NCBI GenBank assembly: GCA_963707905.1
Contig: CAVPSA010000059.1
Coordinates: forward strand, 558,001-622,000
DNA length: 64,000 bases
From: DASXKD01 sp963707905
GTDB lineage: Bacteria > Actinomycetota > Actinomycetes > Streptosporangiales > Streptosporangiaceae
Direction: 5' to 3'
The translations under genes and the position numbers were made by a program. Below the pieces are notes generated by a model. That model did no database searches and was not told the DNA's origin. It worked only from the letters and a program-made list of their open reading frames with translations. Below, piece after piece: positions 1 to 8,581 of this stretch; positions within the stretch are counted from its first letter, which is position 1, and each line of letters begins with the position of its first letter.

Positions 1-386
1 GCGTACCGCCGCAGCAAACTGGCTCAGGTAGCGGTCATACCGGCCAGCGGCGATGGCCCGGAGAGTGACCAGGCGGGGGTTAAGCTGGATCAGTCGGCAG
101 GATTCTACGGCCCAGCAACATCTCGGCCCAGGTGGACGGGAATGGCTGCCCAAATGCCTCATAGGTCTCAACGATGCCCGGCTTGATACCTGTAGCTTGC
201 TCGAACTCCGCTGAGATGGTCTTGGCTCATGTACGTGAGAGCCACGCCCACGTAGTGGCATCTGGCCTGGCACACACCGGATCCGGCCGGAGCCGGGGCA
301 GCAGGCTTGATCAGTTGCCAGCCGAGGAGTGCGGCGGCGGCGGGAGGCACCAAGATAGCGAGCGCTATACCTGCTTGCCTCTTCAC
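1..386 (-). CDS. GH26-like membrane-anchored glycoside hydrolase, N-terminal part, frameshifted
   Basis: This gene runs off the left edge. The start is taken as a GTG at 386 whose last two bases form part of the TGA stop of the upstream glycosyltransferase (GTGA overlap), implying translational coupling. The first 30 or so residues contain a hydrophobic stretch (AGIALAILVPPAAAALLGW), a signal anchor. The following protein must be read through two frame changes, near 215 and near 95. The stitched text includes YVGVALTYMSQ, then FEQATGIKPGIVETYEAFGQ, then LIQLNPRLVTLRAIAAGRYD, which resembles secreted beta-mannanase-like GH26 proteins of Streptomyces. The family suggests hydrolysis of a beta-linked polysaccharide, and coupling to the polysaccharide synthase suggests a role in trimming its product. 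The catalytic acids lie beyond the window, so activity cannot be judged. Confidence 0.62.
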
Positions 387-1767
387 GAGAGAACTCCATC
401 CGGTTCCGGGTGCCTCGGAGGTGGTTCTGGCGCCGGTGTTGGTGCTGGCACCTTCATATCCTCCACTCCGGTCTGCCGGGTGGTCCACCGCTGCTTCAGG
501 AAGGTCGCTATCCCGTACAAGCGAATTGGGCGCAGTACGAGCGTGGCCCACAGAATCGCCGTCGGGAACAGAGGCAGCGACCCAATGCGGAACCCGACGC
601 TGTCATTGCTCCGGCGCACTGACAGGGTGCGAACGCCAACGAGATAGGGCCAGCAGATGACGGCCACTCCGGTGAACTCAAGGAGACGCTCTGACCGCGG
701 CCAGGTCGCGATCAGGATGACCGGAAGAGCAGCCGTCATGAAGCTCATGTACCAAATCAGGAGCGTCCACCAGAACCCGTATGACCTTGGGGTCAGGTAC
801 CGGAGTCGCCAGCAGTTACGAGTGGCCGAACCACGAGCCCACCGTACCCACTGCCTGAAATGGTGCGACAGCCTTTCCGGGTGCACAGGCATAGAGAACG
901 CGGATAGTTGCTGTACCGTGCGGCCGTGCGCTTGGCTGAAGAGCGTCAGCGCGCCATCATCGCCGAGCCTGATAGGCCTGCCAAGGAAAGTTTCATCGAC
1001 GTAGGCGGGGACGATTTCCCGGATAATCCAAGCGCGGTATAGGGCGAAGGTTCCCCGGTTAACAAGAAGGTCGCCAAACATCGACTGCGTGCTCCATACC
1101 GTCAGCTGGTAGTAAGTGTTTCGCATCGCGACGGAGCGGGTCAGCCAGTTCACGCCCTTGTTGAAGGTCTCCTCCACGCCCGCTACGGACATAATGCTGG
1201 GGTCGGCAAACGGCTTGATACCTTCCTCAATCGCCCGGTGCTCCAGGGTCGTGTCGCTGTCCACGGTGACGAAAATGTCTGCCTCCGGGTGGTTCACGAA
1301 CACTACTGACTGGGCAAACTTCTTCCCACGGTTCTCTTGCTGCCGGGTCCAGTGCACCCGCACCCGGCCGGGACGCTGCTTCAGCCAATAGTCGTGAAGA
1401 ATCGTATAATCGGCGGACGGACCGTCCTCGACGACATGGATCACGTCGGGCTGCCGGGACTGATTGGTTAGCGCCCACAGGCATCGATCGAGGAGCATTG
1501 GGTGCTCGTTGTAAACGGGAACAGCCACTACCACGCGCAAGCGGTCAAGTGCCTGGCCTTGCTCGGCTGTGGTCGTGAAGGGCTTATCGAACCAAGACGT
1601 GACGAGCGGGGCCACCCGCATTACGAATCCGATCCCCAAGATCGGAACTAGCAGCAAGGCTTCCTTGGTGAGGAGGACGTGCCGGGCCGCAAACAAGGCG
1701 ACTGCTGCCAGCGTGAACGCCACCCACAACGGACTCCAAGAGGTAACGTAGCAGACCGTTGGGACAT
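383..1767 (-). CDS. GT2 family processive glycosyltransferase (hyaluronan/chitin/cellulose synthase-like)
   Basis: This is a membrane-bound polysaccharide synthase. Visible motifs in order are an N-terminal membrane helix (WVAFTLAAVALFAARHVLL), the nucleotide-sugar binding start VAVPVYNEHP, the metal-binding VTVDSDT, an LGDDGALTL acceptor motif, and QWVRWARG matching the Q-x-x-R-W signature of processive GT2 enzymes, followed by several C-terminal helices and a proline-rich tail. The start is uncertain. An open frame continues to 1948 but its first residues overlap another small gene, so I prefer the ATG at 1767, which needs one frame correction near 1740; a TTG or GTG close to 1727 is an alternative. 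The gene is followed by a coupled GH26-like hydrolase, an arrangement seen in actinobacterial exopolysaccharide loci. The sugar polymerised cannot be told from sequence alone. Confidence 0.8.
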
Positions 1768-1779
1768 TGTAAGTGCCGC

Positions 1780-1896
1780 TCAGGGCTCCTGGAGTGGTTT
1801 GTTCCTCCTCCAGCAGTACCGCATCACGACGAGTAAAGTCAGGGTGGCCGCGGCGCTGCCCGCTGATGCGAATATCAGGTACATGCCCAAGTCCAT
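1780..1896 (-). CDS. Small single-pass membrane protein (38 aa)
   Basis: A 38-codon frame starts ATG at 1896 and stops just before the glycosyltransferase. It begins MDLGMYLIFASAG, continues as one hydrophobic helix and ends in a basic patch (MRYCWRRNK). It lies in a different frame from the long glycosyltransferase frame, whose translation over this stretch is hydrophilic and not family-like. I infer it is a real small membrane protein of the polysaccharide operon, though it could instead be a frameshifted N-terminus of the synthase. Confidence 0.45.
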   Translation of the reverse strand: MDLGMYLIFASAGSAAATLTLLVVMRYCWRRNKPLQEP

Positions 1897-1961
1897 AGCT
1901 GGCCTCACGTGAAATGTTGATTAATGCTTTTATGCCGTTGTATTGCATTCCGGCACGCTCG

Positions 1962-2378
1962 CTATATCTGAAGTGGATGAGCCGAATCGAATGATAGGAT
2001 TTTCAGTCTCTTCTTACGGCTCCTCTTGGTTACGGCTCCTTCCTTGATCGTCAAGGTAGTTTCGGCTGGTCCGCCTGTTAATAGAGGAGCGGTGATGGCG
2101 ACGCTGATACACCGGTCCTGGTCACGCCCCAGCCAGACACGCAAGCAGGTCAAGGGCGCACCAAACACCACGGCGCTGCCCAACGCGGTGATCCGCTGGT
2201 CACCAGCGCCCTTGGCGCCGTCCACCGGAGAGGCGCGGCGAACCGTATCGGCCTGAGTGTCCAGGTCCGCATACAGTGTGGCGACCTGGTCCCGCGAGCC
2301 CTCGTCATCGGGATCGTAGCGATCATTGCAGGGCTCGACCGCAACCTCGAACGGGCCATCTGCGCCAGCATCGGACAT
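1962..2378 (-). CDS. EACC1-like protein (effector-associated constant component)
   Basis: The start is the ATG at 2378, preceded at a good distance by a purine-rich GGGGGGTGA; an upstream ATG at 2414 lacks this. The protein resembles the small EACC1 family of actinobacteria: an N-terminal strand with paired acidic residues (YDPDDEGSRDQ), a central VDGAKGAGDQRITALGSAV segment and a VWLGRDQDRCISVAI strand. EACC1 proteins have been described by comparative genomics as constant partners of variable effectors (caspase-like, trypsin-like and others) in NTP-dependent conflict systems. No effector is seen here: upstream are two small hypotheticals and downstream is a polysaccharide synthase. The basic C-terminal tail (KRSRKKRLK) may be a misread end. 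Family assignment is from memory of the pattern and is moderate. Confidence 0.5.
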   Translation of the reverse strand: MSDAGADGPFEVAVEPCNDRYDPDDEGSRDQVATLYADLDTQADTVRRASPVDGAKGAGDQRITALGSAVVFGAPLTCLRVWLGRDQDRCISVAITAPLLTGGPAETTLTIKEGAVTKRSRKKRLKILSFDSAHPLQI

Positions 2379-2414
2379 CGCGTCACCCCCCGTCATGCAG
2401 GACGTTTTACCCAT

Positions 2415-2658
2415 CCCATAACCAGGCTTAACTAACCCACAACAAGCTCCACGAAACGCGACGCGGCAGGCAAGGGATGGTCAGACGAATGCGGCGCGCG
2501 GCCGGCTGCGGCATTGTTTCGGGGATTAGGTCCACGATGGCCCGGACGCGCTCATCGACGGGAAGGCGAAGGAGAACCCTGCGCTGCGCGTGCGGCAGAC
2601 GGCGGCGAACAGACGGGTGGCCCCGGCGGAGTCCGACCGGGCCAGCACCCGCGGCGAG
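2415..2658. other. Intergenic stretch without recognised feature
   Basis: This 244-base GC-rich gap lies between two minus-strand genes. Open frames crossing it are arginine/alanine-rich shadows with no family-like segments, and I see no hairpin followed by a T-run. A promoter for the EACC1-like gene may sit here but no clear box stands out. Confidence 0.4.
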
Positions 2659-2889
2659 TCAGGGTCGCCGCGTCTCCGGGCTGCAGCGCAGGTTCGCCAC
2701 GGTGTAACTGACCCACTCGGCGCACGGGTGGAAGGCCCGCTGACGCAAGCCCTGCAGCACCCGCAGGTCACCCAGACGGTCCACCCGGACACTGGTCGCC
2801 CACGGGTAGGCGAGTTCCTGGCCACTGGCCGTTCGCACGGTGACGGTCTGCGCGCCAGTCTTCCGCTGGTCACCGGGACGGGGGCTCAT
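2659..2889 (-). CDS. Small hypothetical protein
   Basis: A 76-residue protein starting ATG at 2889, overlapping the stop of the preceding gene by four bases (ATGA). It contains an N-terminal charged segment (MSPRPGDQRKTGAQ), a strand-like TVTVRTASGQELAYPW and a C-terminal part rich in Arg and Cys. I do not recognise a domain. The tight coupling to the next upstream small gene indicates that the two are co-translated, and codon use is like the rest of the actinobacterial segment. Confidence 0.5.
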   Translation of the reverse strand: MSPRPGDQRKTGAQTVTVRTASGQELAYPWATSVRVDRLGDLRVLQGLRQRAFHPCAEWVSYTVANLRCSPETRRP

Positions 2890-3152
2890 GGTGGGTCCGT
2901 CGGTGGGCGGAGGTCTTCTATATCCTCGGCAACCGCGCGAATATAGGGTGCGACCAGTTCCGCGAGGCGCTCCGGCGCCGCGGCTAGTTGACTGGCAGCG
3001 GCGCGCATGTCGTCCTCGGTTGCGCTGCCGATCAGCTCGGTCTCCTCCGCGGTGAAGGGTCTGCCGTCCCGGTGCACGAACCGTTGTTCTGAGCCGGTGC
3101 GCTGCACGTCGAAGTCGGTGAGAAGCGCCGCTACTTCGGGGCGTGCGGTCAT
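2886..3152 (-). CDS. Small hypothetical protein
   Basis: An 88-residue acidic protein beginning MTARPEVAALLTDFDVQR from the ATG at 3152, with AAGGAC upstream as a ribosome site. It is predicted helical (ETELIGSATEDDMRAAASQL) and ends in prolines. No family was recognised. It is the first gene of a two-gene coupled unit and lies only about 50 bases from the probable join to the acidobacterial segment, so its own promoter is probably missing from the contig. Confidence 0.5.
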   Translation of the reverse strand: MTARPEVAALLTDFDVQRTGSEQRFVHRDGRPFTAEETELIGSATEDDMRAAASQLAAAPERLAELVAPYIRAVAEDIEDLRPPTDPP

Positions 3153-3189
3153 GGCGTCCTTCCCTAGCTGGCTTGCACCGGCTGTTCCC

Positions 3190-3210
3190 CGAGGTATCAC
3201 TCATAGCACA
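3190..3210. other. Probable chimeric join (actinobacterial to acidobacterial sequence)
   Basis: To the left, small coupled genes resemble Streptomyces proteins. To the right, the reading frame enters the middle of a conserved membrane protein at FQVQPVLAK with no start codon or first helix. A gene cannot naturally begin at this point, so the two sides were probably joined artificially. Confidence 0.6.
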
Positions 3211-5201
3211 CCGATTTCAAGTACAGCCGGTGCTGGCGAAAATCATTCTACCGTGGTTCGGCGGCGGCGCCGGCGTGTGGACCACCAGCCTGGTATTTTT
3301 TCAAGTGACTTACCTGCTCGGCAATCTCTATGCCCATTGGCTGATGCGGCTGCGAAATCCGCTGTGGGCATCGCGAATTCACATCGGGCTGCTTGCCGCC
3401 AGCCTTCTCCTGCTGCCCATCCTGCCGGGCGCCTCTGGAAGCCCTCCGAAAGCGCCGATCCCGCTTTGCGCATTTTCATGCTGCTGGCCGTGACGATCGG
3501 GCTGCCGTTCTTCCTTTTTGTCCGCCACCAGCCCGCTGCTGCAAGCCTGGTACGCGCGGAGCGCGGAAGCCGGCCTTACCGCTTCTATGCTCTGTCGAAC
3601 GCCGGCTCGCTGCTGGCGCTGCTGAGCTATCCCGTGCTGGTCGAACCCCATTCGACCACGCGCCACCAGGCGTTCGCATGGTCCTACGCCTACGCGCTGT
3701 TTGTGGCCGTGTGCGCCTGGATCGCTTTCCGGCGCCGAGCGGCTGCCGCCTGCGCACGAAGAAGCCTCGGCACAGCCATCGCCGGACTGGAAAACGCTGC
3801 TGCTATGGGCGGCTTTGGCGGCCGACGCTTCCGCGCTGCTGCTGGCGGTCACCACGCATATTTCGCAAGACGTTGCCGCCGTCCCGCTGCTCTGGATCGT
3901 GCCGCTCTCGCTCTATCTTCTCAGCCTGATTCTTTGCTTTGAAAGCGAGCGCTGGTACCGGCGGCCGTTTTCCTGAGGTTTCTGGCCGTGGCGCTGGGGG
4001 GAATGACGTACGCTCTGGCGCCCGAATTCGCCAATGCCGGCCCGATCGTGCAGATACCGCTCTTCTGCGCGGGGCTTTTCATCTGCTGCATGGTCTGCCA
4101 CGGCGAGCTGGCGCGGCTGAAGCCCGATCCGCGGCACCTGACGATTTTCTATCTGATGATTGCGGCGGGCGGTGCGCTGGGCGGCATTTTCGTGGGCGTG
4201 ATCGCGCCGCGAATTTTTCACGGCTTCTACGAGCTGCCGGTGGCATTTGCGGGATGCGCAATCCTGGCGCTGGTCTGTGTCCCGCCTGAAAATATCGGGA
4301 TTTTGAGAACGCCGCGGCGCCGGGCCGTGTTTTTTGCTGGCACCGGCATCGCGGCTCTGGCCTTGGCGTTTTTGCCGTACCTCACCGCTCCGCCTTACCG
4401 CATCACGGCAACGCTGCGAAACTTTTATGGCGTTCTGAGGGTGGAGGAGTTTGCGGCGACGTCCGACGAGCCGGCGCGCAGAGACCTGATCAATGGAGCG
4501 ATCGTGCATGGGATCGAACACCTGGGCCCGAATCGCGAGCCCGGGACGGAAGCGACGACTTACTTCGGGCCGGAGTCGGGAGCGGCAATCGCCCTGAACG
4601 ACGCGCACCAGCGGGGCGCGATCCACGCCGGCATCGTCGGCCTGGGCGCCGGAACACTGGCCACCTACGGAAGGCCGGGCGATCGCTTCCGCTTTTACGA
4701 AATCAACCCGCTGGACATCCACGTGGCCCGTTCTCAATTCGATTTTTTGGGTCACTCGCGGGCGCAAATCGAAATTTTCCCAGGAGACGCGCGCATTTCG
4801 CTGGAGCGCGAGCCGCCGCAAAATTTCGACGTGCTGCTGGTGGACGCGTTTTCAGGCGACGCCATACCCATGCACCTGCTGACGCGCGAAAGCTTCGAGC
4901 TCTATTTCCGCCATCTGAAGCCGGATGGATTGCTGGCCATGCACGTTTCCAACAAGTTTCTCAACCTGGCGCCGGTGGTGGAGGCGGCGGCGCGGGTGCT
5001 GGGCGCACAGACCAGAAGCGTTACCAACGACGCGGACAAGAAGAACGACATCTAACGGCGACTTGGGTTCTGGTGTATCGCAATCGGCCGGCCCCGCAAG
5101 GAACGCCGGACGAGAACGCCCTGCCGGATGGGAGTCGCTCCGATATGGTCGTGCAGCCGTGGAGGGATGATTACAGCAGCTTGTTTCCCATTCTGCGCTG
5201 A
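3205..5201 (+). CDS. Fused membrane/spermidine-synthase-like protein, 5' truncated and frameshifted
   Basis: The protein begins abruptly in a conserved region (FQVQPVLAKIILPWFGG) that in this family follows a first membrane helix, so the 5' end is missing. The N-terminal half is a multi-helix membrane domain (GSLLALLSYPVLVEP, TTHISQDVAAVPLLWIVPLS). The C-terminal half carries an AdoMet-binding spermidine-synthase fold with VGLGAGTLATYGRPG and the acidic FDVLLVDAFSGDAIP. Frame changes are needed near 3440, 3505, 3575, 3730, 3972 and 5055; the last restores the true C-terminus (TWVLVYRNRPAP to the stop at 5199-5201). Such fused proteins are common in Acidobacteria and their substrate is unknown; putrescine aminopropylation is not established for them. 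Confidence 0.78.
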
Positions 5202-5422
5202 GTCGATTTTGAAATGCGTTCGTGGCGTGCACGCGTCGTGAAATTCGTCAAAAATGGGGGACGCAACTGCAAGCCTCGTCCTGGACGCAGTACGGCGGCT
5301 CCGCGCTTAACAGACGCTGCCGCGGCATTTACCCTGAACGCTCGATTCCCTCAAGTTACGTGAGATGAGTAAGATACGTCAGGCCATTCGAGTTTTGGCG
5401 GAAACGCCCACGGAGATTGGTT

Positions 5423-5839
5423 ATGAACATAAAGAGATCCTCTACGATGTCGCTCGTGTGCCTGACGATCATGCTTGTTGGTGGTTTGGCGTCGGCCAAG
5501 ACCTACCACTTCACTGGCACCAAGGTTGACCCCTCGGCAATGGGAGATGTCGATCTGAGTCACGACAAGAACGGCAATGGCATTGTCACTGTCCACGTGG
5601 AGCATTTGGCGAAGCCCGCGATGCTGACGCCGCCCTCGACCATGTATGTGGTCTGGTTTCAGCAGCCGGGCTCCGATCCCGAAAATGAAGGACAGCTTCA
5701 GGTAGACAACGGCCTCAAAGGCCAGTTGAGGACCACAACACCGCTGCATAACTTCGACGTTTTCATCACCGCGGAAACCGACCCAACCGTGAAGACTCCG
5801 TCCGATGCGGTGGTGTTACACGGGACGATTCAGGAATAG
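5423..5839 (+). CDS. Secreted hypothetical protein (138 aa)
   Basis: It starts at the ATG at 5423, two codons inside the longest frame, giving MNIKRSSTMSLV followed by a hydrophobic segment and a cleavage-like ASAKTYH, so a signal peptide is likely. The mature part is mostly beta strand, with YVVWFQQPGSDPENEGQLQV and LRTTTPLHNFDVFITAE, a pattern I associate with short secreted Acidobacteria proteins of unknown role. It is intact and stands alone between convergent or unrelated genes. Upstream bases 5202-5416 contain no recognised gene. Confidence 0.6.
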   Translation: MNIKRSSTMSLVCLTIMLVGGLASAKTYHFTGTKVDPSAMGDVDLSHDKNGNGIVTVHVEHLAKPAMLTPPSTMYVVWFQQPGSDPENEGQLQVDNGLKGQLRTTTPLHNFDVFITAETDPTVKTPSDAVVLHGTIQE

Positions 5840-5965
5840 CAGCCGCAGTTGCGAGAGCGCGGGCGGCGGAAATCGCCGCCCCATTTCGCTTGGCTCGGCC
5901 CAGATTCGATTGACCAGGCCTGCTTTGGCTCAGGCCCGCTGCGTATCAGGTCCTCTTTTATTTTT

Positions 5966-6616
5966 TTATCCGGAGATCACGCGCGAAAGCTTTTTTAGAT
6001 CGGCCACGAAGCGCCGCATCTCTTCGTGCCGGGTTTCGTCATCCGGCGCGCGCAAAATCGAAGAAGGGTGGACCGTGGCCATTACGTGAGGGGCGATGGG
6101 AGAGTCCACGAACTCGCCCCGATGCTGGGTGACGCGAAAATCGCGGCCGAGTAAGGCTTGCGCGGCGGTCGCTCCCAGGCAGACCACAATTTTTGGCTTC
6201 AGAACCGCGATTTCCGCTTCGAGCCAGGGGCGGCACGCGGCGATCTCCGCGGCATTGGGCTTTTTGTGGATGCGGCGCTTGCCTCGCGGCTCCCATTTGA
6301 AGTGCTTGACGGCGTTGGTGACGTAAACTTTGGCGCGGTCGATTCCGGCTTCGAGCAAAGCTTTGTCCAGCAATGCGCCGGCGGGACCTACAAAAGGCTT
6401 TCCCTCGAGATCCTCCTTATCGCCCGGCTGTTCGCCTACAAAAATGACTTTGGCGTCGCGTGCGCCCTCGCCGAAGACGGTTTGCGTTCCGCGCTGCCAA
6501 AGGTCGCAGGCGCGGCAGTCCTGGGCTGCTTTTCGCAGCGCGGGAATGGTGGGGTGCGGCGGAAGCAGCAAATTGGCTGGTTTGTTGGCCGATTTCGAAG
6601 GCGGGCGCTTTGGCAT
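5966..6616 (-). CDS. UdgX-type uracil-DNA glycosylase superfamily protein
   Basis: This is a 216-residue Fe-S uracil-DNA glycosylase superfamily member. Visible are the first cysteine pair C-x-x-C at residues 34 and 37, GEQPGD at 61-66, the substrate pocket segment KPFVGPAG, TNAVKHF, the loop KRRIH at 113-117, later cysteines near 128 and 146, and HPSSILR at 183-189. The KRRIH loop is the hallmark of UdgX, where the loop histidine forms a covalent bond with the uracil-site sugar in DNA instead of turning over. By family knowledge the product would bind uracil-containing DNA tightly and irreversibly. The gene is intact and close to a translesion-synthesis cassette at 7.8-13.5 kb, fitting a DNA-damage theme, though no co-transcription is seen. 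Confidence 0.88.
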   Translation of the reverse strand: MPKRPPSKSANKPANLLLPPHPTIPALRKAAQDCRACDLWQRGTQTVFGEGARDAKVIFVGEQPGDKEDLEGKPFVGPAGALLDKALLEAGIDRAKVYVTNAVKHFKWEPRGKRRIHKKPNAAEIAACRPWLEAEIAVLKPKIVVCLGATAAQALLGRDFRVTQHRGEFVDSPIAPHVMATVHPSSILRAPDDETRHEEMRRFVADLKKLSRVISG

Positions 6617-6667
6617 GGCTCTGCTCCCTAGATGCTCGCCTCAGAGCAACGGGTGCTGCGCCAATTA

Positions 6668-6680
6668 TACATTGAATGTA
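6668..6680. promoter_or_regulatory. Palindromic operator candidate upstream of TA module
   Basis: TACATT-G-AATGTA is a perfect 6-1-6 inverted repeat in an AT-rich patch between the divergent UdgX gene and the toxin-antitoxin pair. Its position just upstream of a TATATT (6703-6708) suggests autoregulation by the antitoxin; this is inference. Confidence 0.5.
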
Positions 6681-6694
6681 ACTTAATTCATCGC

Positions 6695-6704
6695 TACACT
6701 TGTA
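6695..6704. promoter_or_regulatory. Second palindromic half of TA operator
   Basis: TACA-CT-TGTA forms a second inverted repeat with the same TACA/TGTA ends as the one at 6668-6680, centred 25-26 bases downstream, and abuts the probable -10 and the AGGAGG at 6709-6714. Two related sites are typical of cooperative toxin-antitoxin repression. Confidence 0.45.
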
Positions 6705-6730
6705 TATTAGGAGGACAAGATCACCGAGAT

Positions 6731-7228
6731 ATGACCGTTATCTCCAAAGAAGGCATAAAGATAGCCGACGAGGTATGGGTCGCCGCGGCACTTTTGCAGC
6801 GTGAGGAGCCGGATCAGCCTGATTTCAGCATCGAGGAGATCGTCGAGCGAGCCAAAAGGGAATCGGTCAGCGGGCCGATTCGCCCCGGCGTGTACGTTCA
6901 TGTGGTGCAACACTGCGTTGCCAACCGGCCGCCCAATCCGGCCCGCTATCGGATGCTGTTTGAGACCGGCGCGGGACGACGGCGTCTCTTTCGCAAAGGC
7001 GATGCTTATCATCCGGCGCGCGCCGGCGCAAAAGTGACGCCGAACCCGGAAGATCTTCCGGAGCGTTATCGCGGCTTGTTGGCGTGGTATCAAGATTGGT
7101 GCTCAAAGACGGAGCGCGCCGCCCCTGAAGCGGATCCTCTGCTGGCCTTGTTGGGTTCGGGCAAGCGTCTATGGCAGGACGAGCACGCCAACGATTACGT
7201 GCGCCGTTTGAGAGAAGGGTGGGAATGA
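6731..7228 (+). CDS. Antitoxin-position protein paired with PIN toxin
   Basis: The start is the ATG at 6731; the strong AGGAGG at 6709-6714 is 16 bases away, an unusually long spacing. The 165-residue protein is much longer than ordinary VapB antitoxins. It reads as an N-terminal helical domain (VWVAAALLQREEPDQPDFS, EEIVERAKRES) followed by VHVVQHCVANRPPNPARYRM and RRLFRKGDAYHPAR, then a charged C-terminal tail. I recall similar uncharacterised winged-helix-like proteins beside restriction or PIN genes but cannot name the family with certainty. Its last base overlaps the toxin start (ATGA), so the two are translationally coupled. Antitoxin function is inferred from position only. Confidence 0.6.
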   Translation: MTVISKEGIKIADEVWVAAALLQREEPDQPDFSIEEIVERAKRESVSGPIRPGVYVHVVQHCVANRPPNPARYRMLFETGAGRRRLFRKGDAYHPARAGAKVTPNPEDLPERYRGLLAWYQDWCSKTERAAPEADPLLALLGSGKRLWQDEHANDYVRRLREGWE

Positions 7229-7647
7229 GCCGCATTTTCTGGGATACGAACCTCTTCATCTATTTGTTCGAGGGCCATGGTCCGCTGTCCCATCGCGTCG
7301 CGGAGCTTCGCGAATCGATGCTCAGGCGCGGCGATCAGCTTCTGACGTCGACGCTTACGATAGGCGAAATCCTGGTGAAGCCGATGGAACGCGGGGACGC
7401 GCAGCTTTCCCGAAAATATGAGGACACTCTGACGGCGACTTCGTTGCTGATCCCTTTCGACTTGAAGGCGGCGAAAATCTACGCAGCGCTGCGAGTGGAC
7501 CGTTCGCTTCGCGCTCCCGACGCCATGCAACTGGCATGCGCCGCGGGGGCGGGCGTGGACCTCTTTATCACGAACGATATGCGTTTGCACACGAAGCGGA
7601 TCGAGGGGATTCAATTCATCGTTCCGCTGGAGCGCGCTCCTCTGTAA
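7225..7647 (+). CDS. vapC: PIN-domain ribonuclease toxin (VapC-like)
   Basis: A 140-residue PIN-domain protein begins MSRIFWDTNLFIYLFEG. The four acidic residues expected for the metal site are visible: D7, E48 in TIGEIL, D99 in RAPDAMQL and D118 in FITNDMRL. PIN toxins cleave RNA, often tRNA or rRNA, when released from their antitoxin. The start overlaps the upstream gene by four bases. The gene is intact and of normal family length, and a hairpin follows within ten bases of the stop. Confidence 0.82.
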   Translation: MSRIFWDTNLFIYLFEGHGPLSHRVAELRESMLRRGDQLLTSTLTIGEILVKPMERGDAQLSRKYEDTLTATSLLIPFDLKAAKIYAALRVDRSLRAPDAMQLACAAGAGVDLFITNDMRLHTKRIEGIQFIVPLERAPL

Positions 7648-7653
7648 GTTTGC

Positions 7654-7676
7654 CCCGCCTTGACAAGGAAGGCGGG
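7654..7676 (+). terminator. Hairpin after vapC
   Basis: CCCGCCTT (7654-7661) pairs with AAGGCGGG (7669-7676) around a seven-base loop, directly after the vapC stop. There is no T-run, so it may be a weak terminator or an mRNA-stabilising hairpin. Confidence 0.35.
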
Positions 7677-7788
7677 ACCCCGCAAAATACCTCTAGGCGA
7701 AACAAAGGCGAATACGTCTAACGCTCCTCTTCGGCTCCGCTCTGGGGCTCGCCGCTTCGGTTCTGATGCGTTTCCCATGGGGTTGACC

Positions 7789-8581
7789 ATGGCTGTAAAT
7801 GTTGCCGCTTTGCGCTTCCAAATCGAAACCGCTCTCGCCGGACGCATCCCCGCGCCCTTTGCGCCGCGCCCTGTGCAGGTGGAGACCGCGCCGTTTCGTA
7901 TTGCGGAAGTGGATGCGCTTACGGGCGGCTTGCCTCGCGGCGGTCTGACGGAGATTTGCGGTCCGCCTTGCTCCGGCCGCGCCACTTTACTGCTTTCCGC
8001 CTTGGCTTCCGGAACGGCACATGCGCGAGGCCTGCGCGCTGGTGGATGGCCGCGACAGCTTCGATCCGCATTCGGCCGCGGCTGCCGGCGTAAAGCTGGA
8101 GCGATTGCTTTGGGTGCGGTGCGGCAATATCGACCAGTGCTTGCGGGCCACGGACCTTCTTTTGCAAGGCGGAGGCTTCGGGCTGATCGCTCTGGACTTG
8201 AGCGTTCTGCCGCCGAAAACCGTGCGTTACGTTCCGCTCAACGTCTGGTTCCGTTTTCGGCGCGCGGTGGAAAATACGTCCACGATTTTGCTGCTTGTGG
8301 ATCGGGAGTCGAACGCCGGGAGTTGCGCCTCGCTGGTTTTGCGGCTGGGTTCCGAGCCCGCGCGCTGGGCGGAGCCGCAGGCGCGGCGAGCGGCTTTTCC
8401 GCTGAACTCCTGCGCCTGCTTGCTGGACGGATCGCAAATTCAGGCGCAGCTGGTGCGTTCTCGCCTGCAAACAGCGGCGGGAGCGAGCCAAAGGCGACCG
8501 GAGCTTCGCGGGAAAACAGGACGCGGGCCCGGCGGCAAGTTTCAGAACGAAGACAGAGTGGAGTTAGCGGGAAAGAAATAG
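7789..8581 (+). CDS. imuA: ImuA-like RecA-fold protein, one frameshift
   Basis: This is the first gene of an imuA-imuB-dnaE2 mutagenesis cassette. The start ATG at 7789 (MAVNVAALRFQIETAL) has GGGG upstream; an ATG at 7777 is in frame. The RecA-like core shows a degenerate Walker A, GPPCSGRATLL, with Arg in place of the usual Lys, then after a frame change near 8010 a segment CALVDGRDSFDPHSAAAAG and LERLLWVRCGNIDQCLRATD, matching RecA/SulA-like ImuA proteins. ImuA is thought to regulate or recruit the translesion complex. The divergent C-terminus is basic. No canonical LexA box is evident in 7648-7788, so SOS control is not shown. Confidence 0.72.

Noticed and set aside
3913..4821. 302-codon antisense frame
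   Set aside because: Lies opposite the spermidine-synthase-like domain with clear conserved motifs; the antisense product is Arg-rich and unlike any family.
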